DNA of 64,000 nt from positions 6,332,504-6,396,503 of the forward strand of contig OZ036008.1 in the NCBI GenBank assembly GCA_964035015.1, written 5' to 3'. Within the stretch, counting starts at the first letter, position 1. Each line of letters starts with the position of its first letter. Shown piece after piece: positions 1 through 15,300 of this stretch. This DNA comes from Corallium rubrum. Lineage: Eukaryota > Cnidaria > Anthozoa > Scleralcyonacea > Coralliidae. The notes beneath the pieces were generated by a model. The model worked only from the letters and a program-made list of their open reading frames with translations, was not told the origin of the DNA and made no database searches. A program made the position numbers and the translations under genes.

Positions 1-16
1 GGTACCTAACCCTGAC

Positions 17-718
17 ATGAAAACTTCCTCTCCCAGTCCAGATGCTGAAACCGCCAAAAGCCTTGACTTTCTGAGCAACGAATATGACGACTTTAGTCGC
101 TTCCGCTCAACGGCCGAGAAACAGTTCAATCGTCTCAACAAATGCCTCGAAGACCTGGCTGCCCGTTCAAGCGAAGTCTCGGATGCTATAGAAGCAATGC
201 AAGCATACAGTTACCAGTACAACGGAAAGATACTTGGTCTCCCAGAGTTAAACGAACAAAGCGGTCAAAGAAAAAACGAATCGGCGAGTGAATCTACAGA
301 CTTGTGCATTAGTCTTTTCAAAGAGATGGGTGTACAAGTAAAAGATTACGACATCGACATCGCCCATCGGATTCAAATGCGAAACGCCTCGGCTGGTCCG
401 AGACCTATCATCTGCAAATTTGTCCGTAGACTTATAAAGAACCAAGTTATGGACAATCGGAAAGTAGCACCCAACGTGAATCCTGCAAATATTGGCCTTA
501 CACCTAACACTGATTTAACTAGGATACTCGTCGTGGAACATCTCACACCAAAAGTGCAGAATCTCCACTATGAGGCGAAGCGTCTGCAAGGGCAGTTAAA
601 ATTCAAGTTCTGTTGGGTGAAAAATTTCCAGATCTATCTCAGAAAATCTGAAGACACCGAGGCTATCCGCATTCACAGTCTGGCAGATCTAGCCAGAATG
701 CAAACCGACGAGAGATAA
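17..718 (+). CDS. LINE ORF1 protein (coiled coil plus RRM-like nucleic-acid-binding domain)
   Basis: A 233-residue open frame with ATG at 17. Residues about 25-70 are helical and charged and look like a coiled coil. Residues about 70-220 resemble the L1-type ORF1p core: 'NGKILGLPE' (usually IRIxGLPE), then 'DIDIAHRI' (DIxRAHR type) and 'RPIICKF' (RPIIVKF type). Such proteins bind LINE RNA and act as chaperones during target-primed reverse transcription. No C-terminal zinc knuckle is visible. The frame is intact although ORF2 is broken. An in-frame start before base 1 cannot be excluded. Confidence 0.8.
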   Translation: MKTSSPSPDAETAKSLDFLSNEYDDFSRFRSTAEKQFNRLNKCLEDLAARSSEVSDAIEAMQAYSYQYNGKILGLPELNEQSGQRKNESASESTDLCISLFKEMGVQVKDYDIDIAHRIQMRNASAGPRPIICKFVRRLIKNQVMDNRKVAPNVNPANIGLTPNTDLTRILVVEHLTPKVQNLHYEAKRLQGQLKFKFCWVKNFQIYLRKSEDTEAIRIHSLADLARMQTDER

Positions 719-772
719 GTTATATACATTGTTTATACATTTATTTAGTCATTTAGTAAATTACACTTAAAT

Positions 773-3700
773 ATGGCTTACAATGTAAACGATAACTTCC
801 TAAACGCCCTTCCCTTTTACCACTTAGATGATTGCCCTTTTAACGCAGTAATGCATGAAATGGCCTATGGTCCTCTGCATTATGATGTTGATCGCCTCGA
901 TACGCTACTGTTTAATCCAATTAATCAATCCCATATCGGTGATTTATTAGATAATGTAGACCCTGATGTCAATTTTTCGATGCGCCCTCCTACTAGCAGT
1001 TATATGGTCCAGGACGAAGTCAACGCAATATTTAAATCTAAACAATCAACCTTAGGATTTTCAGTCTTTCATGTTAACATTCGGAGCTTACTCGGTAAGC
1101 TTGACGATATAAAATCCCTGGTCGCAAATATGCACCAACCTTTCTCAGTGATAGGTATATCTGAAACTTGGTTAAACGACACTGCACAAGACTTAGTTAA
1201 TCTCCCTGGATACAGTTTTTTATCTAACCATAGAACTACCAAACCCGGTGGTGGTGTTGGCTTATATTTGCAGAATGATTTTGAATATAAAGTACTTCCA
1301 GAATCTAATTTTTCCGATCCTGATGTAATTGAATCGTTATTTGTTGAAATCAATGTCCCTAATGGGAAAAACATTATAGTGGGTACAGTCTATCGACCAC
1401 CAAATCAACATCTACCGTTATTTTTGGAAAAGTTCAACCAAATCCTCATAAACGTTTCAAAATATGATAAGCACTGTTATATAATGGGTGATTACAACAT
1501 AGACATGTTCCACTTAAATGAACATGCTCCCACTCAAGAATTTGTCGATAGCCTTTTCTCGCATATGTTTTGCCCCCTTATATATAAATCGACCGACACG
1601 AATCACTGCACACTCTGCAACACTAATTGATAATATTTTTACTAATCATTTAACACAGACTTTATTAAGTGGCATTCTTATAAATGATGCATCTGATCTC
1701 TTACCCGTCTTGGCCTTCATACTCAACGAAACTATACCAAGCCAATGCTGCGAGAAGACCGTTGTCCGAGACATTAGTGAAAACAATATAATTAACTTTC
1801 GCACACATCTAACTCACTTAAACTGGTCTAGTCTTCTTGTGGACACAGACCCAAATGAATCATACAACGCTTTCTCAATAGAGTTTTTAAAAATATATGA
1901 TCAAAACTTTCCAACTAAAATAATCAAAACTAAAAATTACAAAAACTCTTTAGCACCTTGGATCACAAAAGCATTATTAATCTCTATTAGGAAAAAGAAT
2001 AAGCTTTATAAAAAATTTCTTACGTCACAAAATTCGTTGCACGAATCCCGTTATAAAAAATATAAAAATAAGTTGACTCATTTAATTAAGATAGCTAAAA
2101 AACAATATTATGTAGAAAAATTTGAGGAAGTGAAGAATAATCACAAAGCAACTTGGAGGCTAATAAACGAAGTCATTAATAAGCGCAAGGCGAGACCATC
2201 GTTCCCCTCTTCATTCAAATCAGGTAATAATATCTTATCCGATCCTTCAGATATAGCCAATTCATTCTGTAAATATTTTACGAATGTCGGGCCAGACCTT
2301 GCAAGAAAAATTCCCAACACTAACATTTCCTTTCACTCCTTCTTAAACTCAGGCTGCAATAAATCGATTTTCCTTCGCCCAACAAATGCAAATGAACTGC
2401 AGGAAATCTGCAATTTATTTAAGACAGGAAAATCCCCTGGTTATGATAATATTTCTATGTATGTTATAAAACGATTTTTCGACCTACTTGCCGAACCTCT
2501 TGCAAATATTATAAATGTTTCTTTGTCTACGGGAATATTTCCAAATAAATTAAAGATTGCTAAAATAATCCCAGTTTTTAAAACTGGAGAACAAAACTCT
2601 TTCACAAATTACAGACCTATATCACTTCTAACTAACTTCTCAAAGTTTTTTGAAAAAGTCATGCAAAAAAGACTAATCTCATTCATTGAACGTCATGAAA
2701 TCTTATATAAATTTCAGTTTGGTTTCCGTAGTAAGCACTCTACTTCCCATTCGCTCATTTCATTAGTTAACAATATTGCATCGGACATCGACCGAGGTCA
2801 TATAGCTGCTGGTATATTTATTGATCTTTCGAAAGCTTTTGATACGCTAGACCACCAAGTTTTACTTTCAAAATTGGAGTATTATGGTATCCGAGGTGTG
2901 GCCTTGCAGTGGATCAGAAGCTATTTGTTAAATCGTGAGCAATTTGTCCAATTTAGATACACTTGCTCGTCTTTCAACAAAATAAAATGTGGAGTACCTC
3001 AGGGATCAATACTAGGTCCGCTACTCTTTATTTTATATATAAATGATCTCCCAAATGCAATGAAATTGGCCAAATCGTTTCTTTTTGCTGATGACACTAG
3101 CGTATATTATTCACATCTGGACATTAAAAATATCGAGATTATCTTAAATCGTGAACTGGCAAACTTAGATGTTTGGATGAAATCAAACAAATTATCTGTA
3201 AATATTAGTAAAACTAATTATGTTATCTTTCGGCCAAGACAAAGAAAATTAAATACAAATTTATGTCTCCAGTAATCAAATTCTTAGGCGTATACATTGA
3301 TGAGAATTTATCGTGGAAAATTCACATAAATAATATTTGTAAAAAGATAGCGAAATCTGTTGGAATTATCTACAGGTCTCGCCATCTTTTATCACCTACA
3401 ACTAAGTTGTGCTTATATTATACTCTTATATATCCTTATCTAACCTATTGTAATATTGTATGGTCCTCTACTTATGTAACTAATCTAAACAGAATTTATC
3501 TTCTACAAAAACGGGTTGTAAGAGCTCTGACGAACTCTGACTACCGTGCCCATTCCTCTCCGTTATTCTATCAGTTAAAGATATTAGATATATTTAAATT
3601 GAATTCCTTTTACATAGGTACATTTATGTTTAAATACCACCATCACTTGTTACCTGAATGTTTTGATAACTTATTTATCACAAACAGTCAGGTACATAGT

Positions 3701-3889
3701 TATAACACTAGATCGGCTACAAATTACAGATCTCACGCGTGTCGGACAAACATAGAGAAATTCACTATTCTTTCTGTTGGTCCGAATACATGGAATTCTT
3801 TTCCACCATATATTACGGCTAAAATCACCATTTCCTCTTTCAAGAATCAATTATGCATTTTCCTACTTGGAAATTATAATGTTGCATAG
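773..3889 (+). pseudogene. LINE ORF2: endonuclease plus reverse transcriptase, broken by two frameshifts
   Basis: The first segment (773 to about 1580) is an APE-type endonuclease with 'HVNIRSL', 'GISETWL', 'VGTVYRPP' and 'MGDYNID', the metal-binding and catalytic motifs of LINE endonucleases. A frameshift near 1575-1590 moves the reading to the frame of 1518-3275. That frame holds the reverse transcriptase: 'NYRPISLL', 'FIDLSKAFDTLDH', 'CGVPQGSILGPLLF' and the active-site 'FADDT'. A second shift near 3260 moves to 3263-3889, the C-terminal region starting 'IKFLGVYIDENLSW'. No RNase H domain is seen, as is usual for CR1/L2. The catalytic motifs are all present, so the shifts look recent. The copy cannot make a full ORF2 protein as it stands. 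Confidence 0.85.
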
Positions 3890-4202
3890 ACGTCGAAATC
3901 GACATGTTTTAGTTATTAACTTGTATATTATATAGTAATGTATGTATGTTTTGAACTTGTACAAAGATATGGACTTATTTTGAGTTATCACAGTAACTCG
4001 GGGGTCTCGTGACTACTGTCACTAGGCCTCCTCTTCAATAAATTTACTTATTACAAAATTATTTTAGAAAACGAGATGGCCTCTTAATATAAGCCTTTTA
4101 GCTTCCTGAGGTCTTCTCGCTACTGCTCAACATTGATATTCAAATTATAATTAATGTAAATATCTATATTCTTGTTGTGTTGTGGCAAATAAATGATTGA
4201 TT

Positions 4203-4756
4203 GATATATAGGTCAGTGGTCACTCTTTGTCAGTCATTGATATAGAGCACCCACAGACCAGTTATATATAGGTCAGTGGTCACTCTTTGTCAGTCATTGA
4301 TATAGAGCACCCACAGACCAGTTATATATAGGTCAGTGGTCACTCTTTGTCAGTCACTGATATAGAGCACCCACAGACCAGTTATATATAGGTCAGTGGT
4401 CACTCTCTTTCAGTCATTGATATAGGGCTCCGGCAGTCCAGTTATATATAGGTCAGTGGTCACTCTCTTTCAGTCATTGATATAGGGCACCCGTAGTCCA
4501 GTTATATATAGGTCAGTGGTCACTCTCTTTCAGTCATTGATATAGGGCACCCAGTCCAGTTATATATAGGTCAGTGGTCAGCCATTGATATGGGGCACCC
4601 ACAATCCAGTTATATATAGGTCAGTGGTCACACTTTGTCAGTCATTGATATAGGGCACCCACAATCCAGTTATATATAGGTCAGTGGTCAGTGGTCACAC
4701 TTTGTCAGTCATTGATATAGGGCACCCGCAGTCCAGTTATATATAGGTCAGTGGTT
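4203..4756. repeat. Minisatellite, about 60-bp unit, about nine copies
   Basis: Each unit begins TATATATAGGTCAGTGGTCAC and runs to 'cccacagaccagt'. The first six units keep the 60-bp length. Later units are shortened by small deletions, and the array ends in a partial unit. It follows the LINE tail directly. Diverged single units occur in the opposite orientation at about 38760-38800. There are no spacers, so this is not a CRISPR array. Confidence 0.9.
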
Positions 4757-4825
4757 AAAACACATTCTGGACTAGCATGTGGCGAAGCCTTTAAAATCGA
4801 TAAAGTGAAATACGATTGACTATTT

Positions 4826-5060
4826 GGGGAAGGCATGGGTGGCGAAAGCTGTTCAGCGGGCTGTCACTCACCACTAAAGTTAAGCCAGGTCAAATGGAGT
4901 TAGTACTCAGATGGATGACCGACTTAGCTTCATGTCAGTAGAGTTGTTGATTCTCTTCTGTGCCTCGAGGAGTTTTTCACCGGGTTCTCCGGTTTTCCTC
5001 CCTCCGCAAAATGAACACCCCAGTTAATTTCTACAAATTCTCCATCATGGGGCGAGGGTT
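4826..5060 (+). mobile_element. 5S rRNA-derived SINE (SINE3-like)
   Basis: 4861-4930 reads like the internal promoter of 5S rRNA. AAGTTAAGCCAGGTC matches the box A region (AAGCTAAGCAGGGTC) and AGTTAGTACTCAGATGGATG matches the box C region (GGTTAGTACTTGGATGGGAG). After it comes a body with CCGGGTTCTCCGGTTTTCC. Pol III internal promoters of this kind drive SINE3 elements. It is too diverged and lacks the 5' half needed for a functional 5S gene. Exact ends are uncertain. Confidence 0.7.
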
Positions 5061-5076
5061 ATCATTATCTAAATAC

Positions 5077-5436
5077 CAGGGGGGGAGCTGTGGGAGCCGC
5101 GGCTCCCCCCCTTTTGATATAAAACAACAGACATGTAACTACAAAACTGATGCAATATGTCCAATATGCCATTTTGTCAGGAAATAAACTGTAAGTGTAT
5201 TCAATCTACTGAGTGTATGCATTTTGAGTATCTATGTGACGTTTGCGTGTTTTGAGTATTTTACATGACGTTTTTTAACCTTTACAGTCTGTAAAATCTT
5301 CCTCCAAAAGCCAGGAAATGGCATTTCAGCGACTCTCGATTTCAAAATTTCCCGGGGGAGCATGCCCCCCACCCCCCTAAAAATTTATTTTGATTTCGGC
5401 TCCCCCTCCCCTTTCACAGTCCTGGCTACGCCACTG
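5077..5436 (-). mobile_element. hAT-type MITE, CAGGGACGTAGCC family
   Basis: The ends are CAGGGGGGGAGC and GGCTACGCCACTG. It is flanked by an identical 8-bp duplication CTAAATAC (5069-5076 and 5437-5444), as expected of hAT transposons. It holds the G-rich/CATGC/C-rich core and the 'tgccatttcctgg' box shared with other MITEs here. No coding capacity. Same family as 5762-6108 (opposite orientation) and 37972-38309. Confidence 0.85.
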
Positions 5437-5469
5437 CTAAATACTGTCATATGTTACCCTCAATACGTG

Positions 5470-5753
5470 AAGTCGCTTTGCAGCAGCTATTTAAAATACT
5501 CATTAATAATTCATGAAGAAAACACAAAAGAAATCATGACCGTGAAGGAGGTTGTATATCTGATACAAACCACGCGTGGTTGTATCATTTGATACAACCA
5601 CTAGTGGTAGTATATCAGGTCTATCTCCGCTCTAAAACATTGAAATTGAGCTTTTTCTGAATTAATCTGAACAAATATTACTCATATTAACATCAAAGAC
5701 TCGGAGTATTTTAGGCTATTTACAATATTCGTGTCCGTGTTGTATTGGATATG
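5470..5753. repeat. Palindromic repeat with ACCACGCGTGGT and ACCACTAGTGGT boxes
   Basis: The sequence holds nested palindromes around 'gatacaaccacgcgtgg' and 'acaaccactagtggt'. The same repeat occurs inverted at 11820-12480, where a hAT MITE has split it, and a shorter relic lies near 30180-30260. A related hairpin (5740-5760 with 6110-6180) reads 'ttgtattggatatgacaagctc' out and back; the MITE 5762-6108 sits in its loop. Non-coding. Confidence 0.6.
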
Positions 5754-5761
5754 ACAAGCTC

Positions 5762-6108
5762 CAGGGACGTAGCCAGGATTTTGAAAGGGGGGGAGCCGAA
5801 ATCAAAACCCGGGGGGGCGAGGGCATGCTCCCCCGGGAAATTTTGAAACCGAGAGTCGCTGAAATGCCATTTCCTGGCTTTTGGAGGAAGATTTTACAGA
5901 CTCTAAAGGCTAAAAAACGTCATATAAAATACTTAAAACACGCAAACGTCACATGGATACTCAAAATGCATACACTCAGTAGATTGAATACACTGTTTAC
6001 AGTTTATTTCCGCAATTCATATTGCATCAGTTTTGTAGTTACATGCATGTCTGTTGTTTTATATCAAAAGGGGGGGGAGCCCCGGCTCCCCCCCTGGCTA
6101 CGTCCCTG
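5762..6108 (+). mobile_element. hAT-type MITE, CAGGGACGTAGCC family
   Basis: Terminal repeats CAGGGACGTAGCCAGG and CCTGGCTACGTCCCTG are perfect inverses. The 8-bp flanking duplication ACAAGCTC (5754-5761 and 6109-6116) is identical on both sides. Internal sequence matches 5077-5436 in reverse orientation. Non-autonomous. Confidence 0.92.
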
Positions 6109-6299
6109 ACAAGCTCTCGCCTTCGGCTCGAGCTTGTATATCCAATACAACACGGCCGTGTTGTAAAAACTCATATTGTAAATACTACTAATTAATATTA
6201 TTTGTATTAATGGGTGTATTGTTGCGCAGATATATTTCCAATGTTGTTATTCTGTGGTTTTATTTAAACAATTTACAAGCCATATTTTCTGAACTTTAG

Positions 6300-10043
<3,744 letters not shown>

Positions 10044-10099
10044 AAACCCACAATCGTCAATTTCATCGACCTAGGGACCAAACCCTGGATTTGATCAGA

Positions 10100-10697
10100 A
10101 CTGCTTCAGGAAAAACTGGTTGTTAGCGAGGCTGTATTTCTCAGAAATGCCCCAGTTTTGAGAATATACGATCGAGCAGCAGAATATCTTTGCTTCGTTC
10201 AGTTGCGTTCTGTTTAACATTTTGTCATGGACAACGTTGCGATTTTTCCAGATACAATAATTTGAGTATTAGGATAAGCCGTGGATGATTTTTAAAATCA
10301 TCAAACATGATTCCAATGGGGCTGAACTAATTTCCCTAGAAATGCCCCGGTTTGGGAGATTTTGAGATTTGCGGCTATGGGCAGAATATAAGGAACTTTC
10401 TTTAGTTCCACTCTGTTCACATTCTGTTTTGGAGAACGATGTAATTTTATTTCCAGAAACTATGAATCACTGAAGTATTAGGACCAAATTGTGGATGATT
10501 TAATCAAAGACATATTTATATATATAATATATATACGTGTGGGTTTTGGTCTACGAAACGCAGAGTGCTCGATAACATATAGTTAGAGCAAATATAGATT
10601 TTCGCTTACCTCAAAAGTCTGCAACAGGCTGTTTCATCTAAAAAGGAATCTTCAGGCAGATCTGAAGATTCTTTTTTAGATAGACTTTTGAGGTAAG

Positions 10698-10774
<77 letters not shown>

Positions 10775-11461
10775 TGAAAGTATAGGGCTTGACACTGGCT
10801 AATAAAAACGTTAAGAACTACGTTTATTAAAAACTAAACAAGACGTTTCGACCAACAACTTAGGTCTTCGTCGGTTAAAATAGTGAATAACTGAGAGTCA
10901 AAACTGACTTTATAAAGGTTCAGAGGTTATGTAAATTAGCTTAAAAACGGTTAGAATGACTCGTAAACATCCGGTATGTCAATATGGTCGTTTCCTGAGT
11001 TAGGGATCCTTTGGGAATACCAAGCCTCTAAAAACAAACGTTCATGGTAATTCCTAGCGTGGTTGATGACAAGAACATTGTCAAAATCAGGGTAATGATC
11101 GTATTACCCTGATTTTGACAATGTTCTTGTCATCAACCACGCTAGGAATTACCATGAACGTTTATTTTTAGAGGCTTGGTATTCCCAAAGGATCCCTAAC
11201 TCAGGAAACGACCATATTGACATACCGGATGTTTACGAGTCATTTTAACCGTTTTTAAGCTAATTTACATAACCTCTGAACCTTTATAAAGTCAGTTTTG
11301 ACTCTCAGTTATTCACTATTTTAACCGACGAAGACCTAAGTTGTTGGTCGAAACGTCTTGTTTAGTTTTTAATAAACGTAGTTCTTAACGTTTTTATTAG
11401 CCAGTGTCAAGCCCTATACTTTCAATATGTTTATTCCTGGCTGCAATTTTAGCATTTTTAG

Positions 11462-11523
<62 letters not shown>

Positions 11524-11759
11524 CAGAAATGAGGGACTTTTTTAGTTCTGCTTCGTTTTACATTCTGTTATGGAGAACGGTACGTGTATTTCTATTTCCA
11601 GAAACAGTAATTTACTGGACCAAATCGTAAACATGATTTTGCAGTGAGGCTGAATCAATTTTCCTAGAAATGTTTTAGTTTTTGGAGACATTGAGTTTTG
11701 AGGGATTTCCTTTAATTCTGCTCTGTTCACATTCTGTTATGGAAGACCATGTAATGGTC

Positions 11760-11760
<1 letters not shown>
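10100..11760. repeat. About 190-bp diverged tandem repeat, split by a Penelope-like palindrome
   Basis: Units near 10130, 10320, 11520 and 11650 share 'ctagaaatg...ttgag', 'cattctgttatggagaacg' and 'tttccagaaac'. The block 10500-11515, with TA microsatellites at 10701-10770 and 11466-11516 and the palindrome between them, interrupts the array. A third TA run is at 11763-11815. No coding potential is seen. Confidence 0.65.
10774..11430. mobile_element. Near-perfect palindrome, Penelope-like terminal sequence
   Basis: Two arms of about 325 bp (10774-11098 and 11102-11430) are almost exact reverse complements, separated by only a few bases. Each arm carries CCGACGAAGACC...GGTCGAAACG, a degenerate hammerhead-like motif (expected CTGANGA, helix II, GAAA) like those at the ends of Penelope-like elements. 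TA microsatellites lie on both sides. The element type is inferred from this motif only. Confidence 0.6.
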
Positions 11761-11816
<56 letters not shown>

Positions 11817-11975
11817 TATTTACAATATAAGTGGCCGTGTTGTAGTGGAAATAGCTTAAAATACTCCGAGTCTTTGATGTTAATATGAGTAATATTTGTT
11901 CAGATTAATTCAGAAGAAGTTCAAGTTCAATGTTTTATAGCTGAGATAGACCTGATATACAACCACTAGTGGTGG

Positions 11976-12379
11976 CATAGGCGTAGAGTTTTGTTTTTGT
12001 CCAGGGGGGGGCTGAAGTGCTGAACAGGGCCTTTTTAAGAATTTCCCTGTCTTCTACGGGGGTCCGGAGGCATGCCCCCCGGAAATTGTTGAAATTTAGG
12101 GTCTTGAAAATGCCATTTCCTGCATGAAATGTTAGTTAAAATACAAAACATTTGAACAATTTTTCGATGTTGCGTTTCTTGGGTTGACTTATCACTGTAT
12201 ATGGGCGCTTTGGGCTGACAGGAATGAGGCTGTAACAGTTACTTTAGCCTAACGAGTAACCTATAATTTGTCAATGGTGATTGATGGGTAAGTTGTTGCA
12301 AAATTTCTGGGGCCCATTAAGATTTCTCGGGGGGCTAAAGCCCCTCAGCCCCCCCCCCCCCCCCTACTCTACGCCTATG
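11976..12379 (+). mobile_element. hAT-type MITE, CATAGGCGTAGAGT family
   Basis: Terminal repeats are CATAGGCGTAGAGT and ACTCTACGCCTATG. The flanking 8-bp duplication is AGTGGTGG/AGTGGTGT with one mismatch. The element has inserted into the palindromic repeat also seen at 5470-5753. It contains the shared core 'ccggaggcatgccccccgg' and 'aaaatgccatttcctgca'. Other copies are at 23026-23513 and 36916-37397. Confidence 0.88.
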
Positions 12380-12479
12380 AGTGGTGTATCAAATGGTACA
12401 ACCACGCGTGGTTTGTATCAGATATACAACCTCCACGGTCATAATTTCTTTTGTGTTTCCTTCTTGAATTATTAATGAG

Positions 12480-12499
12480 TATTTTAAATATGTGTGTAC

Positions 12500-12536
<37 letters not shown>

Positions 12537-13421
12537 CCTTAACCACAACAAAGACCCTAATCCTAATCAGAAATCTGGTTTGCTCCCATATTTTGGAATC
12601 CCCTAGAATACTGGCAAAGCATTCTGGTAGTTGTCGTCACCCAACGCCATCTCATGTCATCGTTGCAAAAGGCTTATATATTCATTGGTGGTTTTGTAAA
12701 TATGTATGTAGGTTCCTAATTAACGGTTTACTGTATTTGGAGTTTGAGTCCGCGCTGTGATACAAGTCATGGGTACATAAGCTATCGAACCCCCCCCTAA
12801 ATATTGTAGCTTTACTGTGACGTCATTTTGAGATTATATTATGGAAGGCACCCCGCCAGTTATTGGCATTCGATCGCGAATCACTTCCATCGATCAACAG
12901 GAAAGACAGGTCGTTTACGTGCAGGGTTTCACGTGTCTTACGTCAGAGTTTGTTGGAACAGGAAAATGGAAAACAACGCTTTACATCACCACCTGCAGAT
13001 TTTAATAGTTTCAAAACGTTTAACCGATGTCAAATTCATGTTTTGTCTTTTGGTTTCTCTTTGCAATCAGAAAAGTGCCCTTTTCATGATAATGTGTCTT
13101 TTTCTTTAACTGTAATATTTTTAAAACTGTTTCGTTCGCAAGGTTACAAAAACGTCTTCAGATACGTGCTAGTATTCGAAATTCTACATACACAGCTTTG
13201 ATAGGATAATATTTCGAGCCACAACAAATAGAGGAAGGAACTGATTTCGATTCACCGTAACGTGCGTCAACATCCCTGTGTGTTTTTTCATTTTCTATAT
13301 AAAATAATTGTCGTCTTACGCACGTTGTGATTGGTCAATTTCCGTTGTTTATCTCAGGCGATATAAACACTGTTAACTTATGACGTCATGGGATATTATT
13401 TCATAAAAGAAATAGAAAATG
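12480..13421. other. No gene recognised
   Basis: A TA microsatellite (about 12500-12532) is followed by unique-looking sequence. Overlapping short frames at 12828-13201 show no recognisable motif and no convincing splice pattern. Confidence 0.6.
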
Positions 13422-14059
13422 CAGTGCTTCCACTTGGCAGGAAATTTCCTTTTTGCGGGAAATTTTGACGAAATGCAGGAAAAATGATTCTGCAGGAAAT
13501 TTGAAGGAAATTTCGAAGAAATTCAAAAATTGAGTAAATTATTATAAATTTTCTCCAAGAAAACGACGAGAATTAAAGGTTACCAAACGTTGTCGTACTT
13601 GTCTAATAGCTATTATTGTATCTATATATAAAGTGAAATATGAACATATCTCAAATTCTCGGCAATAGTCTCATTCGGTGATTCTTGTGAAATGTGAATC
13701 AGGAGGACATGTAAGAAAATTGAAAAATATGGATAGTGATGAATCTGGCGATTCATCGACATCAGAGTCTGAAGATGATCAGAGTCGTCACTGTCAGACT
13801 GTGAAAATTGTTCAGATTACACGTACATACTGGCAAACATGTAAAAGTTTGGGTAAATTGGGTTATTTGTGATAATTCAAAAAAAGCTGTTAGCCTGCAA
13901 GCAGGCTCTTTTGACAACGGGCGTGATATTGCACGCTAAAACGCGTTGTTCAAGTAGCTTATTCTTAATTCGTTGAAGGAAATTTTTATAATTTTGGTCA
14001 AAATAAGGATTTTTTTACTAAATGAAAGGAAATTTCAGTTTGGCAAAGTGGAAGCACTG
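13422..14059. mobile_element. hAT-type MITE, CAGTGCTTCCACTT family
   Basis: The ends CAGTGCTTCCACTT and AAGTGGAAGCACTG are perfect inverses and are flanked by the identical 8-bp duplication AGAAAATG (13414-13421 and 14060-14067). Subterminal DNA is rich in 'ggaaattt'. A short internal frame at 13678-13872 has an acidic Ser/Asp/Glu stretch and could be a relic of a parental gene, but no transposase motif is visible. Confidence 0.88.
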
Positions 14060-14067
14060 AGAAAATG

Positions 14068-15300
14068 TATATCTTGTTATCCTTTATATAAGCTAATGCA
14101 AACATTCGAGTGAGTTTGGGAGAATTCGAAAGTAACGCCAACGTCTCGAGTCTAATTACTTTCGAATTACTCCAACTCCCCTGGTCAGCCGTGGTGATAA
14201 TCATCAGCACACGGGCGGCCGATTTAATAATTCTTTGGTGGCGCATATTAAGACAATTGGATCTAAATTTAGTACTGCTGTTGGCATTGGGGGTGAAAGA
14301 ACCTTGCTTGGTGTGCCAGCGTGATGGCGGTCTAAATTTATCTGTTACAGCATCTGAGCACAATTAATACACTGAGGTGATCATCGCGATCCGTTGTTCA
14401 AAACGGGTGAAAGGAAATATCGGAACGAAAGGTTTTGCTAAATTTCCTGTTATTATAAAATGCAATTAAACCTTCAACAATGAAGTAATGTTCGAGTTCT
14501 TTGTTTTAGTTTTTGAACCCGAACATCCTATTATAGTTTAGATACTGGGTTATATAGAAAATTATTGACCTTGACTCGGTACGCTGTGTCATGTCAGGAC
14601 GGTTCTGATCAATATCGAGGACTATAGGAATATTAAATAATATATTGAATTCTCCATATCCCTGTAAACGCTTTTAGCCAGTTTTGGTAACTGTCCAAAA
14701 TTGAAGTTATTATTTACCATAAGGCCTTTGTGTATGCCAAGATGTGACAACCGGCCACGGAAATAAATCCAACACAGTGATCTAAACGTGGTGGCACTTT
14801 CCGACTCCCAAGGGATGTGATTTATAGTTTTTGGTTGTTGTTGTTGTTGGGATTTTGTTTCGTCTCATATCCCCGAATTAATATTGTACGGTTTATGGTT
14901 TTCTATACTCTAGCTAGTCATGATGTAATATTTCTTTGCATTTTTTTTTGATCGATTATTTGTTATGCTGGGGAATTCTCGTAGCCAAGGACCCCCATTG
15001 GTTTATGCTAAATCTAGCTCGATTCTGATTGGTCGGAATAATAATGATCACGTGTCATAATACCAAACAATAAAAGACGTCAAAACAAAATAAAGTCGAG
15101 CCAATTTCGAAAGCGAAGAATACGTGCAAGATTGTCCTTTTATATCTGGGGAATTTTCCTCTCGAAGAGAATCAGTCACCTTGCAGGTACATTCGAGAAG
15201 AAGCCGTCTGTCTGTTGACGAATTATCAAGGGTTTTTCGTGGGTGGTTATCGAGAAATCCGTTTATTACCAACGTGATCAAGTCGCGAAGGCTGAACAAG
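14068..15300. promoter_or_regulatory. Upstream region and probable 5' UTR of the Yippee-like gene
   Basis: No coding exon is recognised. 'tctgattggtcgg' near 15024-15036 contains an inverted CCAAT box, and 'acaataaaag' near 15066 could be a weak TATA-like site. The frame is open upstream of the Yippee ATG (from 15124), but that extension does not look like the family's N terminus and is probably 5' UTR. Promoter position is an inference. Confidence 0.35.

Larger units (their letters stand above)
1..4202 (+). mobile_element. CR1/L2-like non-LTR retrotransposon (LINE), nearly full length, decayed
   Basis: An ORF1 with an RNA-binding-type domain is followed by an ORF2 with an APE-type endonuclease and a reverse transcriptase, then about 310 bp of 3' UTR ending in a short ATTGATTG tail. 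Short tandem 3' tails are typical of CR1/L2-type LINEs. ORF2 is broken by two frameshifts. The window begins 16 bases before ORF1, so the true 5' end is not seen. It probably lies in an upstream intron of the phosphatase gene that ends at 10043. The clade is inferred from domain order and motif style, not from a phylogeny. Confidence 0.85.

Noticed and set aside
4203..4756. CRISPR-like regular repeat
   Set aside because: Units abut without variable spacers and the genome is eukaryotic; it is a minisatellite.
4861..4930. Functional 5S rRNA gene
   Set aside because: Only the promoter-like half matches, with many changes, and it continues into a SINE body.
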